DNA of 64,000 bases, taken from NCBI GenBank assembly GCA_034638255.1, contig JAWPGT010000008.1, forward strand, positions 248,001 through 312,000, read 5' to 3'. Position 1 is the stretch's first letter. Each line of letters begins with the position of its first letter. Source of the stretch: Coprinus comatus. Its lineage: Eukaryota; Basidiomycota; Agaricomycetes; Agaricales; Agaricaceae. Below are positions 34,345 to 45,859 of this stretch, piece by piece. The notes beneath the pieces are model-generated. The model saw only the letters and a program-made list of their open reading frames with translations, did no database searches and had not been told where the DNA came from. The position numbers were made by a program, and so were the translations under genes.

Positions 34345-35921
34345 ATGTTCTGGTCTTCAACATCGAAACCATCACCGAAAGATGAAGATATCAAACAAAA
34401 ACAAATACCCTCTTCTTCTTCTTCGTCTTCTCAAAAAACACCACCAGTTACAACGTCCCCAAACAGGAACTACTAGAACAAGTTGAAAAGAAATTAGAAG
34501 ACTTGACGAGAGATATACCAACCAATGTATTGCTACTATTAGCGTTTACATTAGGATTGACTACTTCTGCTTGTGGTGCTGTGGTGTATAAGAGATATGG
34601 GAGGAGAATTAGGAATTCGGATTGGATTACTCCAGATTTGATTGCTGGCAATGCAAGTGGGAGTGGGAATGGGAATGGGAGGTGGATTAGGGGTGTTGTT
34701 ACTAGGTTTGTCGCGTCATTGAACATGAATGTTGGAATATGTATACTCATTTTGTTTTGATACACATGATTCTTACTTTTTAGTGTTGGAGATGCTGATA
34801 ATTTTAGGTTCTTTCATACTCCTGCTTTTGGTGGTTGGAGATGGCCTCTTAAGTTTCGAAGGGTTCCAAGTATTAATAAAGGTTTTTTTTGTTCAATATA
34901 TTTAATGTTGTGTGTGTCTCTGGAGAATTGACTCTGTTTCTGTATTGTGTTGGTGGTGTTAGAACTCAAAGATCAAACGATACATATTAGAATTGCAGGT
35001 GTAGATGCTCCTGAGGTTCGTTTCTTTCTTTCTCGCCCTCTTTCTCGCCCTCTTTCTCGCCCTCTTTCTTCCTTTAAACAAATTCTTTTCATTAACACAA
35101 CGATTAATTCGTCAGGCAGCTCATTTTGGTAAACCAGGACAACCATATGCAGCTGAATCTTTAGCATGGCTACGTCAAACTATCTTAGGAAAATCAGTTT
35201 ATTGTCAACTTATACGAAGAGATCAATATTCTCGTATCGTAAGTACTTTTTTTTATATTTTTACTTTTGCTTATAGAATATATTAAATATCACTCATAAA
35301 AAAATATTAAAAAATGTTAATACAGGTAGCTAATGTTCGATTACCTCCAAGAATATTACCAGGATCTTTCTTTCATGGTAAAAGTTTACCTATTGAAATG
35401 TTGAGAGCTGGATGGGGGACTACTTACGGTCAAGTATGTAGTTCGTTTGTTTTTGTTTTTGGCACTCACACACACACTATTACCTTGTGCATTGGAATTA
35501 TATGTGTGACTGATATGAATTCATTTTATAGGCAGGAGCCGAATATGGAACACATGGTAAAGAAGAATATCTAAGAGTAGAAGAACAAGCCAAGTACGTT
35601 ACTTTATTTTCTAAACATTTTACACTCCCCTATCACCACTTGAACTGCCACCACCACCTACTCTTTATTTATGGATATATTTTAACTTTCATTTATTTTA
35701 ATCGTTTAAACAGAGCTGCGAGAAGAGGAATGTGGGCGCACGGGAATGTTTTGGAATCTCCAGCTGCTTACAAACGACGAGTTACTTCTTCTTCTCTTAC
35801 TACTACTACTCCTAGTGCTGCCGTTGGTGATGGTGAAACATTAGTATCAATACCAAGGGCAAAGGGACGAGGCGTGAGTAGAAAGAGAGGTTGGTTTTTG
35901 AGGCTTTTGGGTCGGAAATGA
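34345..35921 (+). CDS. LCL3: LCL3-like membrane-anchored staphylococcal-nuclease-domain protein, with an apparent one-base frameshift
   Basis: ATG at 34345 opens a Ser-rich N-terminus ([20 protein letters not shown]). The frame then stops, but a second frame begins at once with [18 protein letters not shown] and continues into one membrane helix ([20 protein letters not shown]). The break lies at the C-run 34457-34460, which has four C where five would keep the frame. The SNase domain follows over six exons: [81 protein letters not shown] and [10 protein letters not shown]. Arg/Glu residues in RIAGVDAPE and the later Arg match the catalytic set. Fungal LCL3 is a mitochondrial outer-membrane-associated putative endonuclease. 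Stop at 35919-35921. Confidence 0.83.
35028..35066 (+). repeat. Intronic minisatellite, three copies of TTTCTCGCCCTC
   Basis: A 12-base unit is repeated three times inside the LCL3 intron that follows [12 protein letters not shown]. The copies are near identical. Recent slippage is the likely cause. Confidence 0.8.
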
Positions 35922-36782
35922 TTGGTATGATGTATTTCTTATGATATTTGAAAGGTTATTCAGTGCTCGGTTATCGCAAACTGTCGGGTTATTTTCTCTC
36001 GTTAGCGATTAAGTGACCACTGACAAATATGTTCGCATTTTGCTAAGGGCTACTTATACATGCATAGTGTTGGGCTTTGTGTAGACGGATTCAAATTGGA
36101 CTCTTACGGTTTGCCCTCTTTTACGACAAAATCCTCCAGGTAGTCAAGTATAAGCCAAACCCGTCATGCCCTGAACTACAATACTGGTATAATAAGACAT
36201 CACTAATAATTTCAGTGCTCACTTGGCTTAAACTGCGACAAAAACAAGCTAGCATCGTTCTTCAACATAAGTTTGCTTTAATTTACCAACTCCAAATACC
36301 ATTCTTGGATTAAGTATTCTGGAGGCAATGAAGAAGAGGGTGACCCAAACCTACCCTCAAGATACTATCCCTCAGAGGAATGCCGACGGGGACTATCTTC
36401 GCTCAATAGCCATTAAATCTCACTTGATGAATATGCCCCCTTGTGAGTCGTGACGACAAGACATGAGGCAGGTCTCACTACCATGGATAGTGACAAGGTT
36501 TTCAAAACTGGCTGGGTCGCTGAACTTGTAGTAGTATGCGACTACTCTCGATATAACACAATTGGGGAATTGTGATATCGGACATCATCTTACTGTTACG
36601 GTACACACTAGACACAACTTGGTCACTTGACCAATCAGCGCAATCAGCACTCGCATTGGATGGAGTGGTCATGATTCGTGCTTGAAATTCACTTACAAAG
36701 TCACCAACACCTTCAAGCTTACGCTCTAACAACTGTCCTTATGTAAACAACAACACTCGCTGAGACTGTAAGCGCCTGTATC
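35922..36782. other. Intergenic, no supported gene
   Basis: Short open frames on both strands (36077-36313 plus, 36502-36732 minus) show no motif. The last 60 bases are similar to the sequence just outside copy C (about 40440-40490, inverted), so the duplicated unit of the kinase-like copies extends into this region. Confidence 0.4.
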
Positions 36783-38150
36783 ATGTTCACGACTCAGACT
36801 ACAGTACTCTCCCTGATCAGCTTAGTGATCGGCGTACACACGTACAGGCCCATCCACTTGATTCGTGTGCAGGGTGTCACAACCACCATCTACTGGACCG
36901 TTCGTTCTTGGCTTTTCAACCATCCTATCACCCCAGAATACAGTATTTGGTATGAAGGAGAACAATGGCCTGAACGCGAGAAGAGGTTAGCCGAAAGAGC
37001 ACGTGTTCTTGGCTTATGGCAATTTCTTCAACCGCTCTTCTCCGCATAAATATAACCTTTATACATATGTAAAACAACCCAGTAATGATCTCCTTATACC
37101 CCCACAAAATGAGGTCCCTCTAAACAAGAATGCCACTTATTCCTATGCGAAGAGCCTTTTTGAAAATGAGGAAGAAGCTCATTTCAATTTTTTTTGTGAG
37201 TTTGTTTGCTCTTTAAACTTTCCTTGAGCACAAACTTGATGATATTTCAAAGTCACCGAAAGCATGGCCGGCTCGTGGCAAGCAAGGGCGTGAAGTTATT
37301 ATCAACAAGTAAGTTTCTTACTCTGTTGCTTCAATCATTTAATCCTATAGGCCGGTATCAGGTGCATCCCCTTCACCTGAGCTCAAAGCCTACCGGTTAC
37401 TACACTCAGAGCCACTTTGTCATGACCCACGTAACCACACAATGCCGATTATTGAGTATCTTACATTTAATCAGCAAATATTTATCGTCACGCCAAGGTA
37501 GATCAGTTTCCCATTTACTACTTTTTATCCGTATTGACTTATGTTCTCAGATGGAGCAGGGCACGAGATGGTGACTTTGTAAAGGTCGGTGAAATACTCA
37601 GATATGCTCATGATTTTATTGAGGTAAATATTGGTTTCTGAAACCATCTATTTCTAACTGCATTTTAAGGCGGTTGTTTTTCTTCGTGAAAACAAAATTG
37701 CTCATGGAGATCTACGCGATCAAAACATATAGGTGGATATTCTGATACCCTGGCGTCCAGTAATCGCGGGGGTCAATGGACCTGAGCGCACACGTACCCT
37801 CATTGATTTTGAAACTGCAGTTTTACCATTGGACGATGGATCTTGTTCCCCGAAGTTCGAAGAGACCGCTAAGCGAGACGTGTATATGCTTTCAGACACG
37901 TTATCTGTTAAAATCGGAGTACGTTATATGTTTCGTTGTCTCTCTAACATATTAAGAGACAACCTATTATAGTGCATTGAACACATCGTCCGGAATTGGG
38001 CATGTTACTGGAATCCATGCAAAGTGAAACACGACCCACAGCAGCTGAATGTCTGTTAAAGTTCGAGGAGATAGTCAAACGCTTAACATCAGAAGACCTC
38101 CAGCTTCCTGTAGAGGCATCCGATTGCTTTCAAAGAGGTAAACTCGGTTT
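36783..38150 (+). pseudogene. Kinase-like gene, disabled (copy B, left arm of an inverted repeat)
   Basis: The conceptual protein begins MFTTQTTVLSLISLVIGVHT (possible membrane or signal segment). It continues through WYEGEQWPEREKRLAERARV, the signature LLHSEPLCHDPRNHTMPIIE, a catalytic loop IAHGDLRDQN and LIDFETA in place of DFG. These mark a protein-kinase-like family that I recall as expanded in Agaricomycetes. Lesions include a TAA with a one-base loss after FLQPLF near 37045 and a TAG directly after DLRDQNI at 37730-37732, where copy C has Tyr. Exon borders (for example at 37309 and 37500) still look functional. A last exon with ARATQVSTNI lies near 38190. Confidence 0.75.
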
Positions 38151-39070
38151 TCTTTTTGATAATTGAATTATACTAAAAATTATTCAAGGGAAGCCCGTGC
38201 TACGCAAGTGTCTACCAATATACCGACAGATGCCATAGGCGAAATGAGTTTTCTCGTGCATTTGTTTTGTGTGGGCTCGGAACGTGTATCATTCACCCAC
38301 TGTTTCTTTACATTCCAACTAGAAGTAGATAAATCGTTCCGGTACTTACTAGGCTTCACGTTGGCTCCGGCATAAATAGTATTCAATGTGTAGGTACAAG
38401 TTGAGAATTTCAAATACTTTCCCAGAGGCAGTTGTTACTACATACAGATTGGCAGTGATAAGAGAATTATTGTCTTGGAGTACAATTAGCTTCCACAAGC
38501 GCCTATAGTACCCGATAAAGTACAATACATTATCCGACATGTCAATGGGTATTTTTTTTGGGTTAAATCGGAGCTTTGTATGTCAATTCTCTGATTCTGG
38601 TGGGAAAAACTTGCCCAACTGTGTCATATAAGCTCAGAACGACCTGAACCTATGCTTTGGACCTGAGAAATATGTTACCTATACAAGAGAGTGTTTGATC
38701 ATTCTTGGAGTTTCCGAACTCTTGGAAAGAGTCTCTCATGATACATAGCCATAGATGACGATATTGATATATGTATCTTCAGTATGTCTTTAAAGTCTAC
38801 TAACACCTGCCGCTTTCACGAGATCTGATCACACGAACAACTCTTCTTTGCGAATACAGTCATCTGCATCTAGAGAAAGAACTAGAAGCACTCCACACGG
38901 TAAAAAAAAACCACCAAGGAAAAGGCAGAAATAGCATTGAATAAATTACATTACATAGTCCCAAAAAGAGAGCGCAGGAGCTCAAACTTCCATCTGTCGA
39001 TATATTGGTGGACCTTGGCGTAACACGAGCTTTCCTTATATAAATTTTAGTTTGTACACTAAAAAAGAAA
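38151..39070. other. Spacer between the two inverted kinase-like copies
   Basis: About 0.9 kb. Both ends carry the remains of the family's last exon (ARATQVSTNIPTD on the plus strand near 38190, ARVTPRSTNISTD on the minus strand near 39020). The middle has no supported gene. Confidence 0.5.
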
Positions 39071-40440
39071 ACTAAGGTGTACCTCCAAAACAATCAGATG
39101 CTTCTACAGGAAGCTCGAGGTCTTCTGGTGTTAAATGTTTGACTATCTCCTCGAACTTTAACAGACATTCAGTTGCTGTGGGTCGTGTTTCACTTTTCAT
39201 GGATTCCAATAACTTGCCCAATTCCGGAACGATGTGTTCAATGCACTATAATAGGTTGTCTCTTAATATGTTAGAGAGACAATGAAAGTATATAACGTAC
39301 TCCGATTTGAACAGATAACGCGCGTGAAAGCATATACACGTCTCGCTTAGCGGTCTCTTCGAACTTCGGGGAGCAAGATCCACCATCCACGAGCAAAACT
39401 GAGATTTCAAAATCAATGAGGGCACGTTTGCGCTCAGGTCCATTAAACCCGGCAATAGCTGGAGGCCAGGGCACTAGGATATCCATGTATATATTTTGAT
39501 CGCGTAGATCTCCATGAGCAATTTTGTTTTCATGAAGAAAAACGACAGCCTTGAGAGTTATAAATTCAAGACAATATTTCGGCAAACCAATATTTACCTC
39601 AATGAAATCATGAGCATATCTGAGTATTTCACCGACCTTTATAAAGTCGCCATCTCGTGCAATGCTCCATCTTGCAGCCCAGGTCAGCACATACAAAAAG
39701 TAGTAAATGGGAAAGATCTACCTTGGCATGACGATAAATATTTGTTGATTAAATGTAAGATACTCAATAATCGGCATTGTATGGTTGCGTGGATCATGAC
39801 AAAGTGGCTCCGAATGTAGTAACCAGTAAGCTTTGAGCTCGGGTGAAGGGGATGCACCTGATACCGGCCTATAGGATTAAATGATTGAAGCAACAGTATA
39901 ACATTGAAACTTCTTGATAATCACTTCGCGCCCTTGCTTGTCACGAGCCGGCCATGCCTTCGGTGACTTTGTACGATTATCAAGTTTGTACTCAAGGAAG
40001 ATTTAAAGAGCAAACAAACACACTCACAAAAGAGTTGAAATGAGCTTCTTCCTCACTTTCAAAAAGACTCCTTGCATAGGGATAAGTGGCATTCTTGTTT
40101 GGGGGGACCCCATTTTCTGGGGGTATAAGGAGATTACTACTGGGCTGTTTTATGTGCGCATAAAGGTCATATCCATGCAGGAAGAAGAATGGTCGAAGAA
40201 ACTGCCATAAGCCAATAACGCGCGCTCTTTCAGCTAACCACTTCTCGTGTTCAGGCCACGAATATCCTTCATACAAAATACTGTATTCCGGGGTAATACG
40301 TGGTTGAAAAGCCAAGAACGAACGGTCCAGTATATGGTGGTTGTGACACCGCGTACACGAATCAAATGGATGGGCCTGTATATATGTACGTCAAGCACTA
40401 AGTTGATCACGGAGAACACTGCAGTCTGAGTCGTGAGCAT
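39071..40440 (-). pseudogene. Kinase-like gene, probably disabled (copy C, right arm of the inverted repeat)
   Basis: Starts at ATG 40438-40440 (MLTTQTAVFSVINLVLDVHI) and follows copy B closely in protein and DNA. Motifs: LLHSEPLCHDPRNHTMPIIE, KIAHGDLRDQNIYMDILVP, LIDFEISVLL and FEETAKRDVYMLSRAL. It lacks copy B's TAG, so the catalytic-loop exon is intact. A one-base deletion near 40303 (CCACGTATTACCCC against CCATCCTATCACCCC in B) shifts the frame after SWLFNH. The donor after REVIIKK has lost the GTAAG seen in copy B. Of the three copies this is the least damaged. Its start is divergent from AKR2, 230 bp away. Confidence 0.7.
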
Positions 40441-40670
40441 GATACACGCGCTTACGCCGTACGGTCCCAGCGAGTGGTGTTGTGACTGTAATCAAAGAAC
40501 TTGGATGTGACTACATATCACCTAGTTTTAAAAATAGATGGCAGGTCCACAATGCACATGTAACAAATTTGGACTAAAGATACGAAGCTGAGAAATACAG
40601 TACTTAATAAGTTAATCAGCGAGTTGGAGAGACATTCTTCGAGTTTCCCTACTCTTGAAAGACTCCCCTC

Positions 40671-40736
40671 ATGGCACATAACCGTAAAATCAAGTTGAAT
40701 AATGGTATTGGTATACCTATCATCGGTATGTCTCCT

Positions 40737-40767
<31 letters not shown>

Positions 40768-42094
40768 TTCTCTTCTCTAACAAGAAACATCAATTTTAAC
40801 TATAGGAAGTGGTGCCTATGCACCCTCAGATCCAGAATCACAGGCTGCAGCGAAAGATTGGATTTTAACTGCTTTGAAGGTAAGTGACAATCAAATTCTC
40901 TTCAAATTCTCTTCAATATCGATATTCCATTTTAATATTAATATCTCCAATAGGCAGGGTACAGGCACATCGATGCAGCATTTGACTATGGTACCGAGAA
41001 TGTTGTAGGTCAAGCGATTAAAGAAAGTGGTATACCAAGAGAAGAAATATTCGTTACTACTAAAATGAGTTGGAGTCATCATGATATGGTTAAAGAAAGT
41101 TTTGAAACGAGTTTGAGTAATTTAGGAGTTGGGTATATTGATTTATGGTTGATGCATTGGCCTCAGTTTGTTTTATATAAAGGTGAGTTATATGTTACAT
41201 AAAAATGGAGTTGAATATTGAATGTTGATGACATTATTGCTTGGGTGGGTGGAACTTTTGTGATTTGATAGATGGAAAACCAGTGATAGATGAAGATGGG
41301 AGATGGATGGTTAGAGATGATGTTTCGTTTAATGAGAGTTATAAAGAGATGGAGAAGATTTATGAGGATGAAGTTAGTGCGACTGGAAGGAAGCGAGTTA
41401 GAGCTATAGGTGTTAGTAATTTTTCAATCAAAACGTGGGTTTTTCCCCCTGTTTGATTCAAGTAATGATCCTGACGATTGTTACTATAGGTTGGAGAAAC
41501 TTTTCACTACTGCAAAAATAATACCTGCATTAAATCAAGTGGAGTACGTTCAAATATTTCTTCCTAGTTCGTTCTCGCAGCACTAGCTTAATAATAATAA
41601 AATAGAATACATCCATATCTAGCACAAAACGAATTAATAGCATACTGTAAACAAAAAGGTATAGCAGTAACAGCGTATGCTCCTTCTGGTACGTTTTCCA
41701 GCTCCTTAATCCCTTTCCATTCAAATCTCCGATACCAAAACGGTTAACCTGAACTTTTAGGCTATAATATCATACGAAGTGATCCAATTATCAATGAAAT
41801 AGCCAAGAAATATAACGCAACACCTACCCAAATTATATTCTCATGGCATCTCTCCAGAGATGTAATTATCGTTCCTAAGAGTTCTAATGTAGAACGTCAA
41901 AAAGAAAATATCACGGTAAATTTGATTTCCTTTGTATTTAAGGGAGTTAACATTAACTTAAAAAAATAGTTGGTAACGCTAGCTAAAGAAGATCTTGAAA
42001 GGATTGACAGTTAGATAGAAATGAGAGGATTTGTAACAAGGCGGATAGTAATGGGACTGTATATGGGTGGTCGTATGAGCAATTTGGTTGGTAG
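40671..42094 (+). CDS. Aldo-keto reductase (AKR2), C-terminal end frameshifted
   Basis: ATG 40671 ([19 protein letters not shown]). All catalytic residues are present: [20 protein letters not shown] (Asp, Tyr), [11 protein letters not shown] (Lys) and LWLMHWPQF (His). Later motifs are [45 protein letters not shown] and [17 protein letters not shown]. In the last exon the frame hits TAG at 42012-42014 after [11 protein letters not shown]. In another frame the expected end [15 protein letters not shown]...QFGW continues to 42092-42094. One missing base would explain this, and it removes about 26 residues of the substrate-loop tail. The first intron contains a CTTT repeat. Tandem with AKR3. Confidence 0.85.
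40736..40764 (+). repeat. (CTTT)n microsatellite in AKR2 intron 1
   Basis: About six CTTT units followed by CTTCTT. It lies wholly within the first intron of AKR2. Confidence 0.85.
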
Positions 42095-42414
42095 TAGTCT
42101 AGATTTTTGTGGAAGTACAATACAATTTACCACCGGCAGTTCAAATGTTCATGTGTATGGGACCAGTAGAAGGCTTAAATTCGGAAAAATAGAATGAGAA
42201 CGTGGTTTATCGGCACCTGAAGCAATAATAACAAGCCAAGGTTCTCAACATCCGGTGGGAATGTTCTCGTGGATCATATGAACCTTGATGCCAGTAGATG
42301 ACAATTGTCCATTTCAAGCCTCAACTTCTCGTTGCTCAATTTATCATTCGGATCGTTGACGGACAAACGTTGAAGAATATCGCCAGAATCCTTTTTTGAA
42401 CACACTCAAGTCTC
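42095..42414. promoter_or_regulatory. Interval between tandem AKR2 and AKR3
   Basis: About 320 bases without open frames of note. It should hold AKR2's 3' end and AKR3's promoter. No recognised elements. Confidence 0.3.
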
Positions 42415-43808
42415 ATGGCGCATAATCGCAAGGTCAAGTTGAATAACGGTATCGAGATACCTATCGTTGGTAAGTGTTCACCAGTACCCTAAGACTCGGA
42501 GATCGATTGTTTACTCCAAGAGGCGCTTGTCCTATGGCAATAACATTGACTATTATCCTACCAACTTCCAGGATGTGGTACATACGTAGGACCAGATCCG
42601 GAGTTACAAGCTGCAGTGAAATATTGGATTTTAACCGCTTTAAAGGTACCTCGCTTCCATTTAATTTCTGTCATCTCCCATCTCTCCTCCCTATATCCAA
42701 AAAAAACTAAGAAGTTTAAACTGTTGGTAATATACAGGCAGGGTATAGGCATATTGACACAGCAATTGGTTATGGTACCGAAAAGGCTGTAGGTGAAGCA
42801 ATCAAAGAAAGTGGGATTCCGAGAGAAGATATATTTGTTACGACGAAATTGAGATGGAGTCATCATGATATAGTTAAAGAGAGTTTTGAGCAGAGCTTGA
42901 GTAATTTAGGAGAGTATGTTGGATATATTGATTTATGGTTGATGCATTGGCCACAATTTGTGTTATTCCAAGGTGAGTTTTGTAAGTTTTGAACCTTTCA
43001 ATTAGTAACGACGCGGACCGGGTGGAATTGGATTAGATGGGAAGCCGGGAAAACACGAAGATGGGAGGTGGATGACGAGGGATGATGTTACGTTTAATGA
43101 AAGTTATAAGGAGATGGAGAAGATTTATGAGGATGAGACGAAGGGGAGGAAGAGAGTAAGGGCTATAGGTGTTAGTAACTTTTCAATCAAGACGTGAGTC
43201 CTTTTTGATTAAAGAATTTGCCTCTGTTCTGACAAGGCTTTATAGATTGGAGCAACTGTTTACTACTGCAAAAGTGATACCAGCAGTAAACCAGGTCGAG
43301 TGAGTTGCCAACATTTTTCTTCGCTCGGAAATAACGGGAGAAAAACAGAATGCATCCATACCTGGCACAGAACGAATTGGTTGGATATTGCAAACAAAGG
43401 GGTATAGCAGTCACAGCATACGCTCCTACTGGTATGTTCACTTCCCTTGACATTTTCTGAAATTAACAGATTTCAGGTTACGATGTTGTACGAAGTGATC
43501 CAGTCATTAACGAGATAGCCAAGAGATACAGCGCCACACCTACCCAAGTCATATTCGCGTGGCATCTCTCCAGAGAAGTGATCATCATTCCCAAAAGTGC
43601 CAATCCAGAACGTCAAAAAGAGAATATCACAGTAAGTGCCAATGACAGCCAAGAGAAGAGCCAAGCTGAGGCCGAGACATAGTTGATAACGTTATCCAAA
43701 GAAGACCTAGAAAAAATCGATAAACTGGACCGAAACGAGAGGATTTGCAACAAGGCCGACAGTACAGGGACAATATATGGATGGACATACGCGCAATTTG
43801 GATGGTGA
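42415..43808 (+). CDS. Aldo-keto reductase (AKR3)
   Basis: Intact paralogue of AKR2, from ATG 42415 (MAHNRKVKLNNGIEIPIVG) to TGA 43806-43808. Motifs: AGYRHIDTAIGYGTEKAVGE (catalytic Asp, Tyr), FVTTKLRWSHH (Lys), LWLMHWPQF (His), [62 protein letters not shown] and the C-terminal GWTYAQFGW. It shares intron positions with AKR2 and carries a two-residue insertion before [10 protein letters not shown] (SNLGEYVGYIDL). It is an NADP(H)-dependent oxidoreductase of unknown substrate, likely cytosolic. Only 74 bp separate its stop from the next gene's start. Confidence 0.88.
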
Positions 43809-43882
43809 GGGCGTGGGAAAGTAGTAGAGTATGTGTAATGATAGATGACAAGTCTGAATGTAAAGAGTCAGTGACTACGACA

Positions 43883-45859
43883 ATGTCCGCAAGAGTCCCA
43901 ACTGTAAACGACCTCCGAGTACGACATTTCCTGCCAAATACAACATCCAACGCTTAACAGTATACTCAGGTCAAACTATGCTACATCTGCAGAGAGGAAG
44001 AACCTTACGACGCAGGTAAATGTCATCACCCTTTTTCCCCACACCTAATTTCCAACAATCATATATTTCAGTTGTAGAAGGTCCAGCAAGACCATGGACT
44101 CATCCTTGCAACTGCACACTCGTAGCGCACGAAGCTTGTCTTCTTCAATGGATCCAAAGTGCTCAAAGCAGTTCCTCGAGAGCTCCGAACGCTCTTAAAT
44201 GTCCCCAGTGTGGAGCAAAATACGAACTCGAAAGTGATAAATCCATCATCTTGGACATACTAAGTGCTGGAAATCGAATGCTACAGAAGATGGGAGGTTG
44301 TTTTACTCTTGTAAGTGTTGCTGGAATCGCTGGGTTATGGGTTCAGGTACGTTCTTCTCCACTTCTGCGTCTTTCTCTACCTGACAAGCGAATTAGGTGT
44401 ATACATCATGTTAACAGCCTACGGAGCATGGGCAGTCCGTCAATATGTTGGCAGAGAGTAAGTTTCTTCAATCTACCCCAATCAATAAACTCACCTTCAT
44501 ACAACAGAATGTTCGACATGCTACTGACCGATGATCCATCCAATTGGCCTTGGACAGCCTATATCAACCTTCCATTACTCCCAATAAGCTTAATCTCTTC
44601 TCGTCTTTCCACATCACCATCTGTGCCGACCCTTCTACCAATCCTATTACTATGGCCAGCATCACCAGTAGCCCATCAATGGATGCATCATGAACCATGG
44701 CACAAACGTGACCGTCCTCATGGTCCACGTTTACGTATCTGGCCACCTTCTCCTGTTATGTTTGGACTTTTTATTGCACCGATGGTTAGAATGATTTATC
44801 GGAAATTGTCCAAAAGGTCTCTGTTTGGTTGTTGGGTGCCAGTTTAAATGAAAGAAACAATAGGTTATTCGAAGAAGGCCAGTTTCTTCAAATTAGGATT
44901 AGGAGGAATGTTCAGCTTCAAGATGAGAATGGGAATGTTATAGAAGAACAAGGTGATGGTGATGATAATGACGTAGCTGCCGATGAACCTCCTCTCAACC
45001 CTCACCCTAATCCCAATCCCGAGAATGCCAACGCTAACCCTAACGACGCTGCTAACGTTCCACAAAATCCAAACGCTGTAAACTTGGCAGCTGCAGAAAA
45101 GATGGTAAACACCACATCTTTAGGTCGAAGAGTAGGAGGAGCGTTACTAATCCCATATATATCAAACATAATGGGAGCTTTACTTTTCACACTATCAAAG
45201 CATTCACATATTTTACGTGAATTCCTTGGTATAAAACCACATCGAAGGTTACTTAATGGCCTTCCACCTTCTTCATACAGCGGTGGACTTAATTTCGGTG
45301 GTGGTTTAGGAAAAGATGGTTGGTCTAGATCGGGTGGGAATAGAAGTAATGGTGGTGGTAATGGTTTTGATGAAGGTTGGGGTGGTTGGGAGGCTTCTTC
45401 TGGTAGTGGAGGAGGAGGAGGAGGAGGAGGAGTTGAAGGATTGAAAAAGTTGGGTTATGTTGCTAGGATTTTGTTTGGAAGTTTATGGGGTGGTACTAAG
45501 ACTTGGGTTGAATTGGATCCTGTTTGGTGGAGGAATTCAATTGGGTTGGGATTATTTGTTGTGGTAAGTGTCTTTTTTCTTCCTCTTTTTTCTTCCCTCT
45601 CTCCCTCCCTCCCTTCCTCTAATTGTTATGTCTTCCTCCTCCTCTCTCTCCCCCTCTCCATCTCCCTCTCTCTCTAACACATACCTATCCCAAACAGGCA
45701 AAAGATTGTATATATCTAGCCCATCTATACCTCGCCAAACGTGAACTCGAAACACGTAAAGTCAAGAACAAAGATTTCTCAAACGTCGATATCAAAGAAC
45801 TCGATTTAATTCCTTCTTTCCCTAACATTCCTAATTTCATTGCTAGGCTTCGAGGATAA
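43883..45859 (+). CDS. MARCHF5: MARCH5-type RING-CH E3 ubiquitin ligase, with an apparent one-base frameshift
   Basis: First exon MSARVPTVNDLR (43883-43918), intron 43919-43969, then the RING-CH finger: VKLCYICREEEPYDA, RPWTHPCNCTLVAHEACL, LQWIQ and LKCPQCGAKYE. Membrane helices follow in MARCH5 order: FTLVSVAGIAGLWVQ with VYIMLTAYGAWAV, then WTAYINLPLLPISLI, GRRVGGALLIPYISNIMGAL and WWRNSIGLGLFVV. An Asn/Pro-rich acidic insert and poly-Gly linkers (GGA repeats near 45410-45432) enlarge it relative to animal MARCH5. The frame breaks at the A-run 44812-44815: four A are present where five would continue into KKVSVWLLGASLNERNN. Animal MARCH5 sits in the mitochondrial outer membrane and controls fission and quality control. 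Stop 45857-45859. Confidence 0.83.
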
